From: Deltaproteobacteria bacterium
Lineage (GTDB): Bacteria > Myxococcota_A > Polyangia > Polyangiales > Polyangiaceae
DNA: 43,304 nt
Reading direction: 5' to 3'
NCBI GenBank assembly: GCA_003235365.1
Contig: QJWJ01000034.1
Location: 1-43,304 of the forward strand
Shown here: piece by piece, positions 16,443 through 26,476 of the stretch
Numbering within the stretch: position 1 is the stretch's first letter
How the letters are laid out: each line of letters starts with the position of its first letter
The notes under the pieces: generated by a model
Told to the model about the DNA's origin: nothing
Seen by the model: the letters and a program-made list of their open reading frames with translations, nothing else
Database searches by the model: none
Position numbers and translations under genes: made by a program

Positions 16443-16824
16443 TTCTTCTCCTTTCCGCGGACGCGCAGGATTGCTCACGACACGATCCCGCGAAGTGCGC
16501 GTGCACGATCCGAGCGACTCACGGACAGGGCAGCCATTCGACAGCTGTCGTACGCACCCAGAAGCGGGGCGTCAAGCGCGGATGTCTCGCATGACGCGAT
16601 AGATGAACTGTAAACGGGTGCCACATCCAATGAACATGCACACTCAACCCTACCTTCGCCGACGGAGCTGTGATGTTTCCCCTGCCGCGCGCCGGATTCG
16701 ATACACGCTCCGCGACAGCTGCTCAGGGCCCCACGCAGGTCCAGGTCAGCGAGTACACCAGCGCCGCCACGCCCAGCCCGCTCGCCTGGCTCTCGGTGTG
16801 AACCCTCGGCTACCGCGGCACGTC
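16443..16824. other. Intergenic region between fumC and the methyltransferase gene
   Basis: Both flanking genes read leftward. It contains the candidate methyltransferase promoter (16539-16575). I found no terminator for fumC and no further gene. Confidence 0.4.
16539..16575 (-). promoter_or_regulatory. Candidate sigma-70 promoter and palindrome of the methyltransferase gene
   Basis: On the minus strand TTGACG (16570-16575) is followed after 17 bp by TACGAC (16547-16552), a fair -35/-10 pair about 105 bp before the start codon. The 12-bp palindrome CGACAGCTGTCG (16539-16550) overlaps the -10 and could be an operator. The -10 is weak. Confidence 0.3.
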
Positions 16825-18219
16825 CTATCGAGGCCCGATCATGCGCTCCGGTCGAACGTATCGGTCAAACTCTTCAGCGGTCAACACACCCAGAGCCAAT
16901 GCCGCCTCGCGAAGGGTCTGTCCGTTGACAAACGCCGCTTTCGCCACGCTGGCTGCTTTGTCGTAGCCGATGACTGGATTGAGGGCGGTAACGAGCATGA
17001 GCGAGTTCTCCAAGTATCGACCGATCTGCTCGCGGTTCGGTTGGATTCCGACAACGCATCGCTCGAAGAAACTACTCATTCCGTCGGCAAGCAAGGTTAT
17101 CGACTCCAGAAGGTTGTGCACCAAGACCGGGCGAAAAACATTGAGCTCGAGATGGCCCTGGCTGCCTGCAATACCAATCGTCGCATCGTTGCCCATGACC
17201 TGAACCGCAATCATCGTCAGGGCCTCACACTGCGTCGGGTTCACCTTCCCCGGCATTATCGAGGAGCCCGGTTCGTTCGCCGGCAACGTCAACTCTGCCA
17301 ACCCGCAGCGCGGCCCACTGGCTAACAGTCGGATATCGCTCGCTATTTTAAAACAGACCGTTGCGAGCCCCCTGAGAGCTGCGCTCGCGCTGACGACGGC
17401 ATCATTACCTGCCAGGGCCATGAACTTGTTGGGTGCAGTCTCGAAGGAGTACCCCGCAACGTCTGAAATCCGACGCGCGACGGTTTGCGACCAGTGTTTG
17501 GGCGCGTTGAGGCCCGTACCAACTGCCGTTCCCCCGAGGGCCAAACACTGCAATGGACGCAGACTCTCCAGGAGCCGATCCCGGCAATGTTCCAGTTGGG
17601 CAACGTATCCGCCAAACTCCTGCCCGAGCGTCAACGGTGTCGCGTCCATCAGATGGGTGCGACCGATCTTGACGACGTCGGAAAACGTCGCGGCCCTTTC
17701 AGCCAGCCCCCCTCGGAGTGCGTCGAGCGCCGGGAGCAATCGGGTGTTGATCTCCGTCACCGCGGCAACGTGCATGACGGTGGGAAATACGTCGTTGGAC
17801 GACTGTGAACAGTTGACGTGATCGTTGGGGTGGATCGGGTTTTTGCTTCCCAACGCTCCCCCGGCGAGCTCGATCGCTCGATTCCCGATGACCTCGTTTG
17901 CGTTCATGTTCGACTGGGTACCGCTCCCCGTTTGCCAGACGACGAGTGGAAAATGCTCGTCGAGCTGGCCAGCGATGACCTCCTCCGACGCACGGCAGAT
18001 CAACTCACACTTGTCCGAGGCAAGCACGGCTAGTTCGTCGTTGGCTAGGGCGGCGGCTTTCTTGACGACACCAAACGCTCGTATCACCGCGGGAGCCATC
18101 CGATGACGCGACCCGCCAATTGGGAAGTTCACGAGGGAGCGTTGCGTCTGAGCCCCCCAGTAGCGGTCGTTCGGTACCTCGACGCCGCCTAGGGTATCAA
18201 CTTCGATTCGCGTTTCCAT
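16825..18219 (-). CDS. fumC: Fumarate hydratase, class II
   Basis: A 464-residue cytosolic enzyme interconverting fumarate and malate in the TCA cycle, the normal length for the iron-free class II type. Visible motifs are [17 protein letters not shown] (substrate pocket), [30 protein letters not shown] with the catalytic-site His189, and the superfamily signature [11 protein letters not shown] (318-328) with the likely catalytic Ser319. AAGGAG lies 6 nt before the ATG. It is downstream of the kinase operon on the same strand with a 99-bp gap containing a weak hairpin, so some readthrough from the kinases is possible. Confidence 0.97.
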   Translation of the reverse strand: METRIEVDTLGGVEVPNDRYWGAQTQRSLVNFPIGGSRHRMAPAVIRAFGVVKKAAALANDELAVLASDKCELICRASEEVIAGQLDEHFPLVVWQTGSGTQSNMNANEVIGNRAIELAGGALGSKNPIHPNDHVNCSQSSNDVFPTVMHVAAVTEINTRLLPALDALRGGLAERAATFSDVVKIGRTHLMDATPLTLGQEFGGYVAQLEHCRDRLLESLRPLQCLALGGTAVGTGLNAPKHWSQTVARRISDVAGYSFETAPNKFMALAGNDAVVSASAALRGLATVCFKIASDIRLLASGPRCGLAELTLPANEPGSSIMPGKVNPTQCEALTMIAVQVMGNDATIGIAGSQGHLELNVFRPVLVHNLLESITLLADGMSSFFERCVVGIQPNREQIGRYLENSLMLVTALNPVIGYDKAASVAKAAFVNGQTLREAALALGVLTAEEFDRYVRPERMIGPR

Positions 18220-18306
18220 CTGCTACTCCTTGCGCGATGCCCACTGGATGGCAAGAGCGCCCGGTCCCTCGAGCCCCATCACCCGGCCAACCCAATGCTG
18301 CCAATC

Positions 18307-18327
18307 GTGCTCCCCGCTTTAGAGCAC
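18307..18327 (-). terminator. Weak hairpin at the end of the kinase operon
   Basis: GTGCTC (18307-18312) pairs with GAGCAC (18322-18327) over a 9-nt loop that contains the kinase stop codon. The stem is six base pairs and no U run follows on the minus strand, so termination before fumC is uncertain. Confidence 0.3.
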
Positions 18328-21300
18328 ACTCAGGAGCGTATCGATTTGGTAGCGATGGGCCAAGTCGATCAGCTTCGAAGTCGTCTCGGTGTTGCTGCCT
18401 CCAAGTTGCTCGACGAGGATGGTAAACTGGTCCAGATCCCCCAGCTCGATCGACTCGCGCAATCTGGCACGAGCAGTGACGTCCAATGACGTCATCTCAT
18501 CAGCCGTCAGTTCCGGCCACTCGCTGGGCGCCGGCAGCGAGCTCGGACGGCGCACGAACACGAGACCGAGGTACTCCTCCAACACCGCCCAGATCTCGGC
18601 CTCCCTAACGGGTTTCGCGATGAATCGATCGCAGCCACTGGCATATACCTGACTGCGCTCGTCGTCCAACACCGACGCACTCAGAGCCACTATCGGTACG
18701 TCACGGGTGTCCCGCGCTCGTATTCGTCGCGTGGCCTCCAGGCCGTCAATTCCAGGCATTTTCACGTCCATGAACACCAAGTCGGGCGAAACCTCGAAAA
18801 ACCGCGTGATGGCGCTCTCGCCAGTTGCCGCCTCAGCCACGGAGACGCCAGCAGCGAGCAGCATGTCACAAAGCAGCAAGCGGTTGTCGGCATTGTCGTC
18901 CACGACCAAGATGCACGGTGCTGTCTGCCCGTCAGCAAGGCTCAACACAGTCGGCGCGCAGCCGTCGATGAGGCGTCCAGCATCGTCCGCAGACTGAACG
19001 CGCACGACCAATTCGAAAGTGGAACCGCGCCCGGGATCGCTTCGGAGCGTCAAGTCACCTCCCATCAAACGCGCGATGTCGCGACTGATGGGAACACCGA
19101 GCCCCGTCCCCGACCGCCCACCAAACCCGCTATCGAGTTGCCCAAACGGTTCGAAAACCTTGGCGACCTCGTGCGACGCGATTCCCACTCCCGTGTCTTC
19201 CACTTCGAACCGTAAGGTGATGTCTCGGTCGACGCTGGATCGCGCCCGTAGAACGGCACCTCCGCGATTCGTAAACTTCGCAGCATTACCAAGAAGATTG
19301 AGGAGTGTCTGTCGCAACCTCGCGGCGTCACCACTGACGAACCGCGGCAACTCTGCCACGCCTTCGACAGCGAGCGACAACCCCTTTTCCTCAAAGCGTC
19401 CACGCACCATTGCCTCCACGTGCCTCAACGCCTCATGCAAGTCGAACGGTGCGCTGCGCAGCGCCATGCGCCCCGCCTCGATCTTCGACATGTCGAGTAC
19501 CTGGTTGATCAGCTCCAAGAGATGTTCGCCGCTCGAGAGAATCTTGCCGACGCGCTCCCGGTCACGTGTCGACAGCTCTGGCTCGCGGGCGAGCAGTTGC
19601 CCAAACCCGAGTATTGCGTTCATCGGTGTGCGAATCTCGTGCGACATATTTGCGAGAAATGCACTCTTCGCCCGGTTCGCAGCGTCGGAGGCATCGCGCG
19701 CCGCCCGCAGCGCCGCCTCGGTTGCCTTGATGTCGGTGATGTCCCAATTCGTCCCGACCATCGCGGTCACGTCGCCATCCGAATCGCGTTGAACAATCGC
19801 GGTTGCCTTGACGTGGCGCACCGCACGGTTCGGCCAGCGTATGCGAAACTCCACGTCGAGGGCGCGACCTGTCCGGACGCTCTCGGCCACGGCGGCATCA
19901 ACACTCGCAACGTCCTCCAAGTGAACGCACGCCCTCCATTCGTCGTAGGTTGGGACTCGGTCGTCAAAGCCCTTGCCGTAGAGTCGACACATCACCTCAT
20001 CCCACTCCAGACGCTGACTTCGCAGGTCCCACGTCCACACTCCGATGCTCGCCCCCTGCGTCGCCAACAGCAAGCGCTGGGATAGCGCCTGTTGTGCGCG
20101 CTCCGCGCGCTTGAGGGGCGACACGTCGATGGCGTAAACCAGCACGCTAGGCTCGTCTTCGTACTGGATCGGCCTATAAGTACCCAGCAAGTCCAGAACC
20201 TCACCCCGCGCGGAACGCGCTTGGAACTCCAACCCGCTCACCGACTTGCCCGTCACTGCGCCGTCGAGTACCCGGCGTTGCTCGAGCGGATCGATGGCAC
20301 ATCGCGTCGGGTCGTCGCCAACATCCAACCCAAAGGTTTCGACGAACCGCGCGTTGGCGTAGCGAATTGAACCGTCGCGCACGATGGCGACGTTGCTTGG
20401 TGCCACGCGCAGCACTGAGTGCAGTTGCTCGCGACTGAGCAACGCGTGCAGCTCTGTCGCGAGTCGGACACGCTCGGTAACGTCACGCACCGAACCGACG
20501 AGGTGCCGGACATTCCCATCGGAATCGAAGACCGGAGTGACCGAGACGTCACCTCGACGCTCTCCCGTCGGGTACGATGTCGTCTCCTCCCAGCGAACGG
20601 TACGCCGTGTTTGAATTGCTTCTTCGTACTTGGCGAGAACCATCGACAACGACGGCTCGGGAATGATTTCTTCAACCCACCTGCCGACGACTTCCGACGC
20701 CGCAAGTCCCGTCGAACTGAGAAACGCGGGATTCACGGAGCCGAATCGAAAACTGCCCGCCTCCGCGTCGAGCTGGAAGACTGGATCGGCGGAGTTTTCA
20801 TAGAAACGCGCCAAGTGCTCTCGACTTTGAAGTAGCTCTCGTGAATGCTCGTGGCGCATGATGGCGATGCTTGCCAAACGACTCGCGCGATTGGCCATCG
20901 CGAGCAGGGCCGCCGTGGGCGGACGCGGTCGATTGTAGTAGAATGCGAACGTGCCCACGACGTCCCCATTGGAAGTGAGGATCGGGATGGACCAACACGC
21001 TCGAAAGCCGAAGCTCAGTGCCGCGTCGCGGTAGATTTCCCAGCGAGGATCCGTGGCAATGTCGCTCACGATGACGGCTTGCTTCAAGTAGGCTGCCGTG
21101 CCGCACGAGCCGCGATTGGGGCCAATCGGTTCGCCATTGACGAGTTCAGCCCAACGCGATGGGAGGCTCGGTGCCGCCGCGTGTTGGACCTTACCGTCAC
21201 GGACGAGCAGGATCGAGGCTTGCATACCATCAGCTTCAGCCTCGAAAAGACGGGTCAGTTCTTGGAGGGTCGTTTCGAGCGCCGTACCGGCGGCGACGAG

Positions 21301-21774
21301 TTCGAGCACGCGTGCTTCTGCCTCGCGAATCGCGTCGTTGTGACGTTGCGCGGTGACGTCTCGGAATGCGGTAATTGCCAAAGGGCGCGGAGTGGACGGC
21401 GCGTCCAGCAGCGCCGTCGATCCTGAGATCATCAGCCGAGTGCCGCTGGGGAGCACGACTGGGGCGTCGTCGAAACGCAGCACGCGCCGCTCGAATACGA
21501 CACGGGAGAACACCGAATCGGCGGACTGCACCGGTACCGCTCCCGAACACCGCTCGTCACCGACTTCCGCCCAGAGATCGTACACCGACTGGCCCCGCGC
21601 CTCGAGCCCAAGCAGATCCCTGGCGAAGTGATTTGCAAGGCACACGTCACCCTCTGGATTCCACACGAGCACCGCGACCGCTGCGGGCATCGCATCGACC
21701 ACCGATTCGAGCATCGCCTCGAGCTGGTTTCGACCTGGAGGTTGCGCCTTGCCTATCGTCTCGTGGTTTGCCAT
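18319..21774 (-). CDS. Hybrid sensor histidine kinase: PAS-GAF-PAS-PAS-PAS-HisKA-HATPase-REC
   Basis: About 1151 residues from ATG 21774 (MANHETIGK; GGGGG 4 nt upstream). No membrane segment, so it is a cytosolic sensor. Order: PAS ~15-145; GAF ~160-310 with IGPNRGSCGTAAY and FRACWSIPI; three PAS domains at ~315-440, ~445-555 and ~565-690; HisKA with NMSHEIRTPMN (His712); HATPase with NLLGNAAKFT, DTGVGI and GRSGTGLGVPIS; REC (~953-1070) with phospho-acceptor Asp1003 in LVFMDVKMPG. A helical C-terminal domain (~1075-1151) follows REC; it resembles the end of the neighbouring hybrid kinase and has no clear Hpt His. Last gene of a three-kinase operon, 28 bp after the preceding stop. The signal sensed is unknown. 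Confidence 0.92.
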   Translation of the reverse strand: MANHETIGKAQPPGRNQLEAMLESVVDAMPAAVAVLVWNPEGDVCLANHFARDLLGLEARGQSVYDLWAEVGDERCSGAVPVQSADSVFSRVVFERRVLRFDDAPVVLPSGTRLMISGSTALLDAPSTPRPLAITAFRDVTAQRHNDAIREAEARVLELVAAGTALETTLQELTRLFEAEADGMQASILLVRDGKVQHAAAPSLPSRWAELVNGEPIGPNRGSCGTAAYLKQAVIVSDIATDPRWEIYRDAALSFGFRACWSIPILTSNGDVVGTFAFYYNRPRPPTAALLAMANRASRLASIAIMRHEHSRELLQSREHLARFYENSADPVFQLDAEAGSFRFGSVNPAFLSSTGLAASEVVGRWVEEIIPEPSLSMVLAKYEEAIQTRRTVRWEETTSYPTGERRGDVSVTPVFDSDGNVRHLVGSVRDVTERVRLATELHALLSREQLHSVLRVAPSNVAIVRDGSIRYANARFVETFGLDVGDDPTRCAIDPLEQRRVLDGAVTGKSVSGLEFQARSARGEVLDLLGTYRPIQYEDEPSVLVYAIDVSPLKRAERAQQALSQRLLLATQGASIGVWTWDLRSQRLEWDEVMCRLYGKGFDDRVPTYDEWRACVHLEDVASVDAAVAESVRTGRALDVEFRIRWPNRAVRHVKATAIVQRDSDGDVTAMVGTNWDITDIKATEAALRAARDASDAANRAKSAFLANMSHEIRTPMNAILGFGQLLAREPELSTRDRERVGKILSSGEHLLELINQVLDMSKIEAGRMALRSAPFDLHEALRHVEAMVRGRFEEKGLSLAVEGVAELPRFVSGDAARLRQTLLNLLGNAAKFTNRGGAVLRARSSVDRDITLRFEVEDTGVGIASHEVAKVFEPFGQLDSGFGGRSGTGLGVPISRDIARLMGGDLTLRSDPGRGSTFELVVRVQSADDAGRLIDGCAPTVLSLADGQTAPCILVVDDNADNRLLLCDMLLAAGVSVAEAATGESAITRFFEVSPDLVFMDVKMPGIDGLEATRRIRARDTRDVPIVALSASVLDDERSQVYASGCDRFIAKPVREAEIWAVLEEYLGLVFVRRPSSLPAPSEWPELTADEMTSLDVTARARLRESIELGDLDQFTILVEQLGGSNTETTSKLIDLAHRYQIDTLLSVL

Positions 21775-21802
21775 AGGTCCCCCGCACAAGGGCGTTCGTT
21801 AC

Positions 21803-24800
21803 TCATAGCCGCGCCAACAGCCCATCCAAGTCGAAACTCGTCAATTGCTGGCGCAGCGAGGCAACGACTTTGGAATGTCGCGCATCGAGCGCGTCGAGCA
21901 ATTCCGTCGCCCGATCCATGTCACCCAGCTCCAACGCCGCGCGCAATGCCGCTCGCACCTCCACCCCAAGCCGATCCATGTCCATCTCCGTCAGCGGGTC
22001 GGGCTGTGACTCGACGTTGCCGTCCACTCTGCGCTGCAGGTGCACGTCGAGGTGACGCTCGATGACGTCCCAGATCTCGCTTTCCTGAAAAGGTTTACGA
22101 ATGAAGGCGTCACACCCGAACTTCCCGTTTGCTACGGGCTGGCTGTCGAGCACCGACGCACTCAACATCACGATCGGCACGTCCGCACCTCCCTCGAGCT
22201 CACGGATCTGTCGGACCGCTTCCGTTCCGTCCATCTCCGGCATCTTCAAATCCATGAAGACGAAATCCACCGGCGCGTGGGCAAACAACTCCACCGCCTC
22301 CACGCCATTCCACGCGCTGCGCACCTCGAAGCCAACACTCGTCAACAGCTCCGCCAGCACGACCCGATTGTCCTCCTGGTCATCGACGACCAAGATGATC
22401 GGCTTGTAGGCTGTCTCTGGCAAAGGCACGACACCGACAGGCTCGCGCTTTCTCCCGGACACCTCCGCCCAGGAACTCCTCCCGACGACCAAGTCGACGT
22501 CGACGATCGTACCCTTGCCTGGCTCACTGCGGATCCGCATGTCCCCCCCGAGGCACCGGGCGATCTCTCGACTGATCGGCACTCCAAGACCGGTACCAGT
22601 ACGCGCAGCAACACCGCTGCGCGTCTGCTCGAAAGGTTCGAAGACCTTCGACAGTTCATCTGGCGCGATCCCGACGCCCGTGTCCTGCACGCTGAAATGC
22701 AACCGCCACGCGTCGTCGAGCTCCACTGCCCCGAGACGAATGGTCACACGACCCCGCTCGGTGAACTTGACCGCGTTGCCGACGACGTTGAACAAGATCT
22801 GGCGGATCCGGGCGACGTCAGACCGCACGTAGCGGGGCAAACGACTGATTCCTTGCACGCGGAGCGACAACCCCTTGGCCTCAACCCGTTCGCGCACGGT
22901 CACCAGCACGTCGTTGACGGCTTCGTGCACGTCGAACGGTTCCGACTCGATGTGCATGTGTCCAGCTTCGATTTTGGACATTTCCAAAACCTGGTTGATG
23001 ATCTCGAGCAGGTGGCTGCCACTCTTGAGTATCTTGGCAACCCGATCACGATTACTCTGGGTGAGTTCCTCATCCCGAGCCAGCAACTGCCCAAAGCCCA
23101 GAATGGCGTTCATAGGCGTGCGGATCTCGTGCGACATGTTGGCCAGGAAGGCGCTCTTGGCTCGACTAGCGGCATCCGCTTGTTCTTTTGCCTCCCGCAA
23201 TTGCACTTCCGCGCGCTTGCGTTCGGAGATGTCGCGAACCACGCCGGTGAACAGGCGCTCGCTGGAGAGGCCTACGTCCGCGATTGCCAAGTCCATGGGG
23301 AATTCCACACCATCCTTGCGCAAGCCAATCACTTCACGCCCGATTCCGATGATTCGAGCCTCGCCAGTCCGTAAATACCGTTCGATGTAAGCGTCGTGCT
23401 CCTTGCCGTAGGCCTCCGGCATCAGCATCGAAACGTTCTGGCCCACCACTTCTGATTCTTGGTAGCCGAATATCTTCGCGGCGGCAGCGCTGAACCCTTG
23501 CACGATGCCATCGGTCCCTATCGTGATCACTCCGTCTGCCAGGTTCTCCAAAATGCCCTTGGTTCGTTGCTCGGAGCGCTCCAGTTCGAGCGTTCGCTCT
23601 TGCACTAGCTGTTCCAAACGGTCGCGGTGCTCCCGAAGTTCGGCTTCGGCGCGCTGGCGCTTGGCCGCATCCGACTCGATTCGACCCACCATGTCGTTGA
23701 ACAACTGCGTGAGCACACTCAACTCTTCCAGACGGCTGACGGGAAGGCGACTGAGAGTCTGCCCGGAGGATACCGCCTGTGTCGCATTCGAAATGCGCCG
23801 CAGCGGCGCGGTAACCAGCGAAGCGAGCGCCGCCGCAACGACCAGACAGAGCATGAGCGCGACAGCAAAGACAATCGCCGCCTGGCTACTCGATTCTCGA
23901 ATGTCGGCGAGATAGAAGGCCTCGGGCAGGGCAGTGATGAGTATCCACGAGCGGCTTCCGGCTTGGTCGGGAACGGCACTCGCCTGTGCCAGCCAGGTTT
24001 CTCGGGACAAGGGCTTGGCGACCACGTGGTCAAAGCCGAACTGGGCGCGGACCCCAAATTCCTCGAATGCACCGACCTTCGTCGACAAGGCAGCCACCGC
24101 GCCGAGCACCAGCGTTTGCTCGCGCCCATCCGAAGAAGCGATCACGCGCCCCGCCCGATCGATGATGGTCGCAAACCCGTCCCGTGCGACGGCCTTGTCC
24201 GAGAGCAGTGCGGCCAAACCGTTCGCATTCACCGCCATCGATCCGCGCTCGGCACGGGACAGATAGCGCTGGAGCTCGAGCTGAATGTTCTGCGAGATCT
24301 CCTCATGCAGCCGCGCCGTGAGACGTATCGCGTCTTCTTCTGCGGCGCGCAGATTCACGTACGCGATGCCACCCACCATGGACACCATCAGGGCGACGAA
24401 TGGCATGAGGAGAAACATGCGAACGGGGATCCCGGCGGGCGTCGCGTCGCCGCCCGATCCAGCCTTTCTTAGACCGGATTCCCATTTCGGGTTCGAACTG
24501 GCCAGCTCGACCTCGCGCACGTGGCCAGGGATCTCTGCCCAGAAGAGCCCGGCGCGACGGGCCAAGGGCAACGCGAGAAGAAAGGCGGGGGGCGCCATGA
24601 TCCATGTGATGCCGGTGGTGAACATCAGAGCGGGCACTATCGCCCGATACGAGACCTCCGGCGTGAACTCGCCAGAGCAAATATGACCCCACAGCGCCGG
24701 CTCGATGCTCTCGAAACACGCGACGAAGATCAGATACTTGGCCCAAGTCACGCCGCGCCGAAAGTTCGGAGCCTTGCCGAACAGCTGGTACCCAAGCCAG

Positions 24801-25243
24801 AAGCACGCTGGGTTGATGAAGTAGCCGGGCCACCAAGAAAGGAGGTAACGAGGATCCACCCCTTCGATGACATCCGAGAGTCCGTAGGCAAACGGAACCG
24901 TGAGCAGTGCGGGATAGCCAAACAGCACTACGCACAGCAAGACCGCGAGGTCCTTCAGCGATTCGAGCGTCTGGGCACCGGGCACCAACACGACAAACGA
25001 CCCGACATAAGCCGTCGACAAGACGGCCAGAAACGTGACTGGGATGCTGATGAACGCGCGCGCATTCCACGCGTGCCTTTCTCGGCCGAAACCCCAGCCG
25101 TTACCCAGCCTGAAGGTGAATCCGAAGAAGGCCACAGCGGCCAGAACCAATCCAATGGCAAAGGAGAACTGACCCCAAACCTCCAGCAGAGGGAGTGGAA
25201 TCGCGTTGATGACGACCTCGAGCCAGTTGATGATTCTCTTCAT
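21803..25243 (-). CDS. Membrane hybrid histidine kinase with FixL-like PAS domain
   Basis: 1146 residues. An N-terminal block of about six membrane helices (~20-235) contains an unusual Trp/Pro-rich GVDPRYLLSWWPGYFINPACFWLGYQ segment; I do not know this domain. Then a helix at ~275-298, an extracytoplasmic sensor-like region (~300-450), a helix at ~453-478, HAMP (~478-530), coiled coil, and PAS (~560-675). The PAS carries EHDAYIERY and IIGIGREV: His616 and Arg636 have the same 20-residue spacing as the haem-ligand His200 and Arg220 of Bradyrhizobium FixL. HisKA (His705), HATPase, REC (Asp998 in FVFMDLKMPE) and a helical tail follow. Its kinase core is very similar to the next gene's (AFLANMSHEIRTPMN, ILGFGQLLA). 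Middle gene of the operon, 24 bp after the first. Confidence 0.92.
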   Translation of the reverse strand: MKRIINWLEVVINAIPLPLLEVWGQFSFAIGLVLAAVAFFGFTFRLGNGWGFGRERHAWNARAFISIPVTFLAVLSTAYVGSFVVLVPGAQTLESLKDLAVLLCVVLFGYPALLTVPFAYGLSDVIEGVDPRYLLSWWPGYFINPACFWLGYQLFGKAPNFRRGVTWAKYLIFVACFESIEPALWGHICSGEFTPEVSYRAIVPALMFTTGITWIMAPPAFLLALPLARRAGLFWAEIPGHVREVELASSNPKWESGLRKAGSGGDATPAGIPVRMFLLMPFVALMVSMVGGIAYVNLRAAEEDAIRLTARLHEEISQNIQLELQRYLSRAERGSMAVNANGLAALLSDKAVARDGFATIIDRAGRVIASSDGREQTLVLGAVAALSTKVGAFEEFGVRAQFGFDHVVAKPLSRETWLAQASAVPDQAGSRSWILITALPEAFYLADIRESSSQAAIVFAVALMLCLVVAAALASLVTAPLRRISNATQAVSSGQTLSRLPVSRLEELSVLTQLFNDMVGRIESDAAKRQRAEAELREHRDRLEQLVQERTLELERSEQRTKGILENLADGVITIGTDGIVQGFSAAAAKIFGYQESEVVGQNVSMLMPEAYGKEHDAYIERYLRTGEARIIGIGREVIGLRKDGVEFPMDLAIADVGLSSERLFTGVVRDISERKRAEVQLREAKEQADAASRAKSAFLANMSHEIRTPMNAILGFGQLLARDEELTQSNRDRVAKILKSGSHLLEIINQVLEMSKIEAGHMHIESEPFDVHEAVNDVLVTVRERVEAKGLSLRVQGISRLPRYVRSDVARIRQILFNVVGNAVKFTERGRVTIRLGAVELDDAWRLHFSVQDTGVGIAPDELSKVFEPFEQTRSGVAARTGTGLGVPISREIARCLGGDMRIRSEPGKGTIVDVDLVVGRSSWAEVSGRKREPVGVVPLPETAYKPIILVVDDQEDNRVVLAELLTSVGFEVRSAWNGVEAVELFAHAPVDFVFMDLKMPEMDGTEAVRQIRELEGGADVPIVMLSASVLDSQPVANGKFGCDAFIRKPFQESEIWDVIERHLDVHLQRRVDGNVESQPDPLTEMDMDRLGVEVRAALRAALELGDMDRATELLDALDARHSKVVASLRQQLTSFDLDGLLARL

Positions 25244-25267
25244 CTCCCTCTCACGACCGTGAACGGC

Positions 25268-26476
25268 TCAACCGCCTTTCGGCAGTTCGAACCAGAACAC
25301 GGAACCGTGACCTTCGCTCGAGTCGACACCGACAGTGCCGTGGTGTGCCTCGATTGCGAGCTTGCAGAACGCAAGCCCCAATCCGCTGGCGGGTCCTCGT
25401 ACCTGGTCTCGCAGTCCGGCTTGAGCGTACTTGTCGAAGATCAGCCCTTGCGCCTCGGCCGGAATGCCTGGACCATCGTCGGCGATCTCCACCCGAACGG
25501 TGTTCTCTCGTTCGAAACCGAGTACTCGAACGACGCCGTTCGTCGGAGTGAACTTCAGTGCGTTGTGCACGAGATTCGAGATAACGCGTACCACCAGCGA
25601 GCGATCACAGGTGATTGGCGGCAGGTTCGTCAGGTCCGCAACGTCGACCTTGCGCCCTTTCGAGTGGCCTCCCAAAACGGCCAACGCCTCTTCACACAAA
25701 GCCGCCACGGACCAAGACTCTGCTTGTACGGGCATCTGTGACGCCTCCATCCGCGAAACGTCCAGCATGTCGTTGATCATGCCGACGAGTCTTCGAACAT
25801 TCCGCAAGCCACGTTCGAGGTCAGCCAGGTTTTCCGCGGAGATGTTGCTCGAACTGTCGTTCTTGAGAAAGTGCAAGCTGGTCATTATCCCCGTCAGAGG
25901 GGATCGCATGTCGTGAGCAAGCATGTGCGCCATGCTATCTCGCAGGCGTTCCATTTCCCGGAGCCGCTCATAACTCTTGGCTATGGTCTGGTTCTGCGTC
26001 TGCAAGCGGACCTGTGCACGACGCAAGCGCACGTGCGTGTCGATCCGAGCTTGAACCTCCTGCACGTCGAATGGCTTGGTAACGAAATCCACACCACCCA
26101 CGTCGAATGCCGCGACCTTGTCGAGAGGCTCCGTCAGGGCAGAAATGAACAGCACGGGAATGTCGCGTAGGTCACGATCTTGCTTCAGGCGACGGCACAC
26201 CTCGTAGCCGTCCATACCCGGCATGTTGATATCCAGCAGGATTACATCCGGAGGCCTCGATGCCGCAGCCCGAAGCGCCATCGGCCCGCTCGTCACAGGG
26301 CGTCCCTTGTAGCCATGCTCCTTGAGCATGTTCGTCAGCAACTGCAGGTTGGCGGGGGTGTCATCGACGATGAGCACTTCGCCCAACGTCGGCGGCTCCT
26401 CGTTCGACCACGACACGTCAGCCCCACTTGGACCGGCGCTCGCCCCCTCAGGCGTCCCGACCATGATGGCGAGCAT
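25268..26476 (-). CDS. Response regulator-histidine kinase fusion (REC-HisKA-HATPase)
   Basis: About 402 residues from ATG 26476; an ATG at 26464 and upstream in-frame codons are alternatives, and the ribosome-binding site is weak. REC comes first: LIVDDTPANLQLL and VILLDINMPGMDG with phospho-acceptor Asp82. A coiled linker follows, then HisKA with MLAHDMRSPLTG (His188), then HATPase with NLVHNALKFT, DDGPGIP and SGLGLAFCKLAIEAHHG. No membrane segment. This layout typically receives phosphate on REC from another kinase, or is modulated by it, and controls its own kinase output. As the first gene of a three-kinase operon it could be the receiver or output partner of the two hybrid kinases. No DNA-binding regulator is encoded nearby. 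Confidence 0.92.
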   Translation of the reverse strand: MLAIMVGTPEGASAGPSGADVSWSNEEPPTLGEVLIVDDTPANLQLLTNMLKEHGYKGRPVTSGPMALRAAASRPPDVILLDINMPGMDGYEVCRRLKQDRDLRDIPVLFISALTEPLDKVAAFDVGGVDFVTKPFDVQEVQARIDTHVRLRRAQVRLQTQNQTIAKSYERLREMERLRDSMAHMLAHDMRSPLTGIMTSLHFLKNDSSSNISAENLADLERGLRNVRRLVGMINDMLDVSRMEASQMPVQAESWSVAALCEEALAVLGGHSKGRKVDVADLTNLPPITCDRSLVVRVISNLVHNALKFTPTNGVVRVLGFERENTVRVEIADDGPGIPAEAQGLIFDKYAQAGLRDQVRGPASGLGLAFCKLAIEAHHGTVGVDSSEGHGSVFWFELPKGG

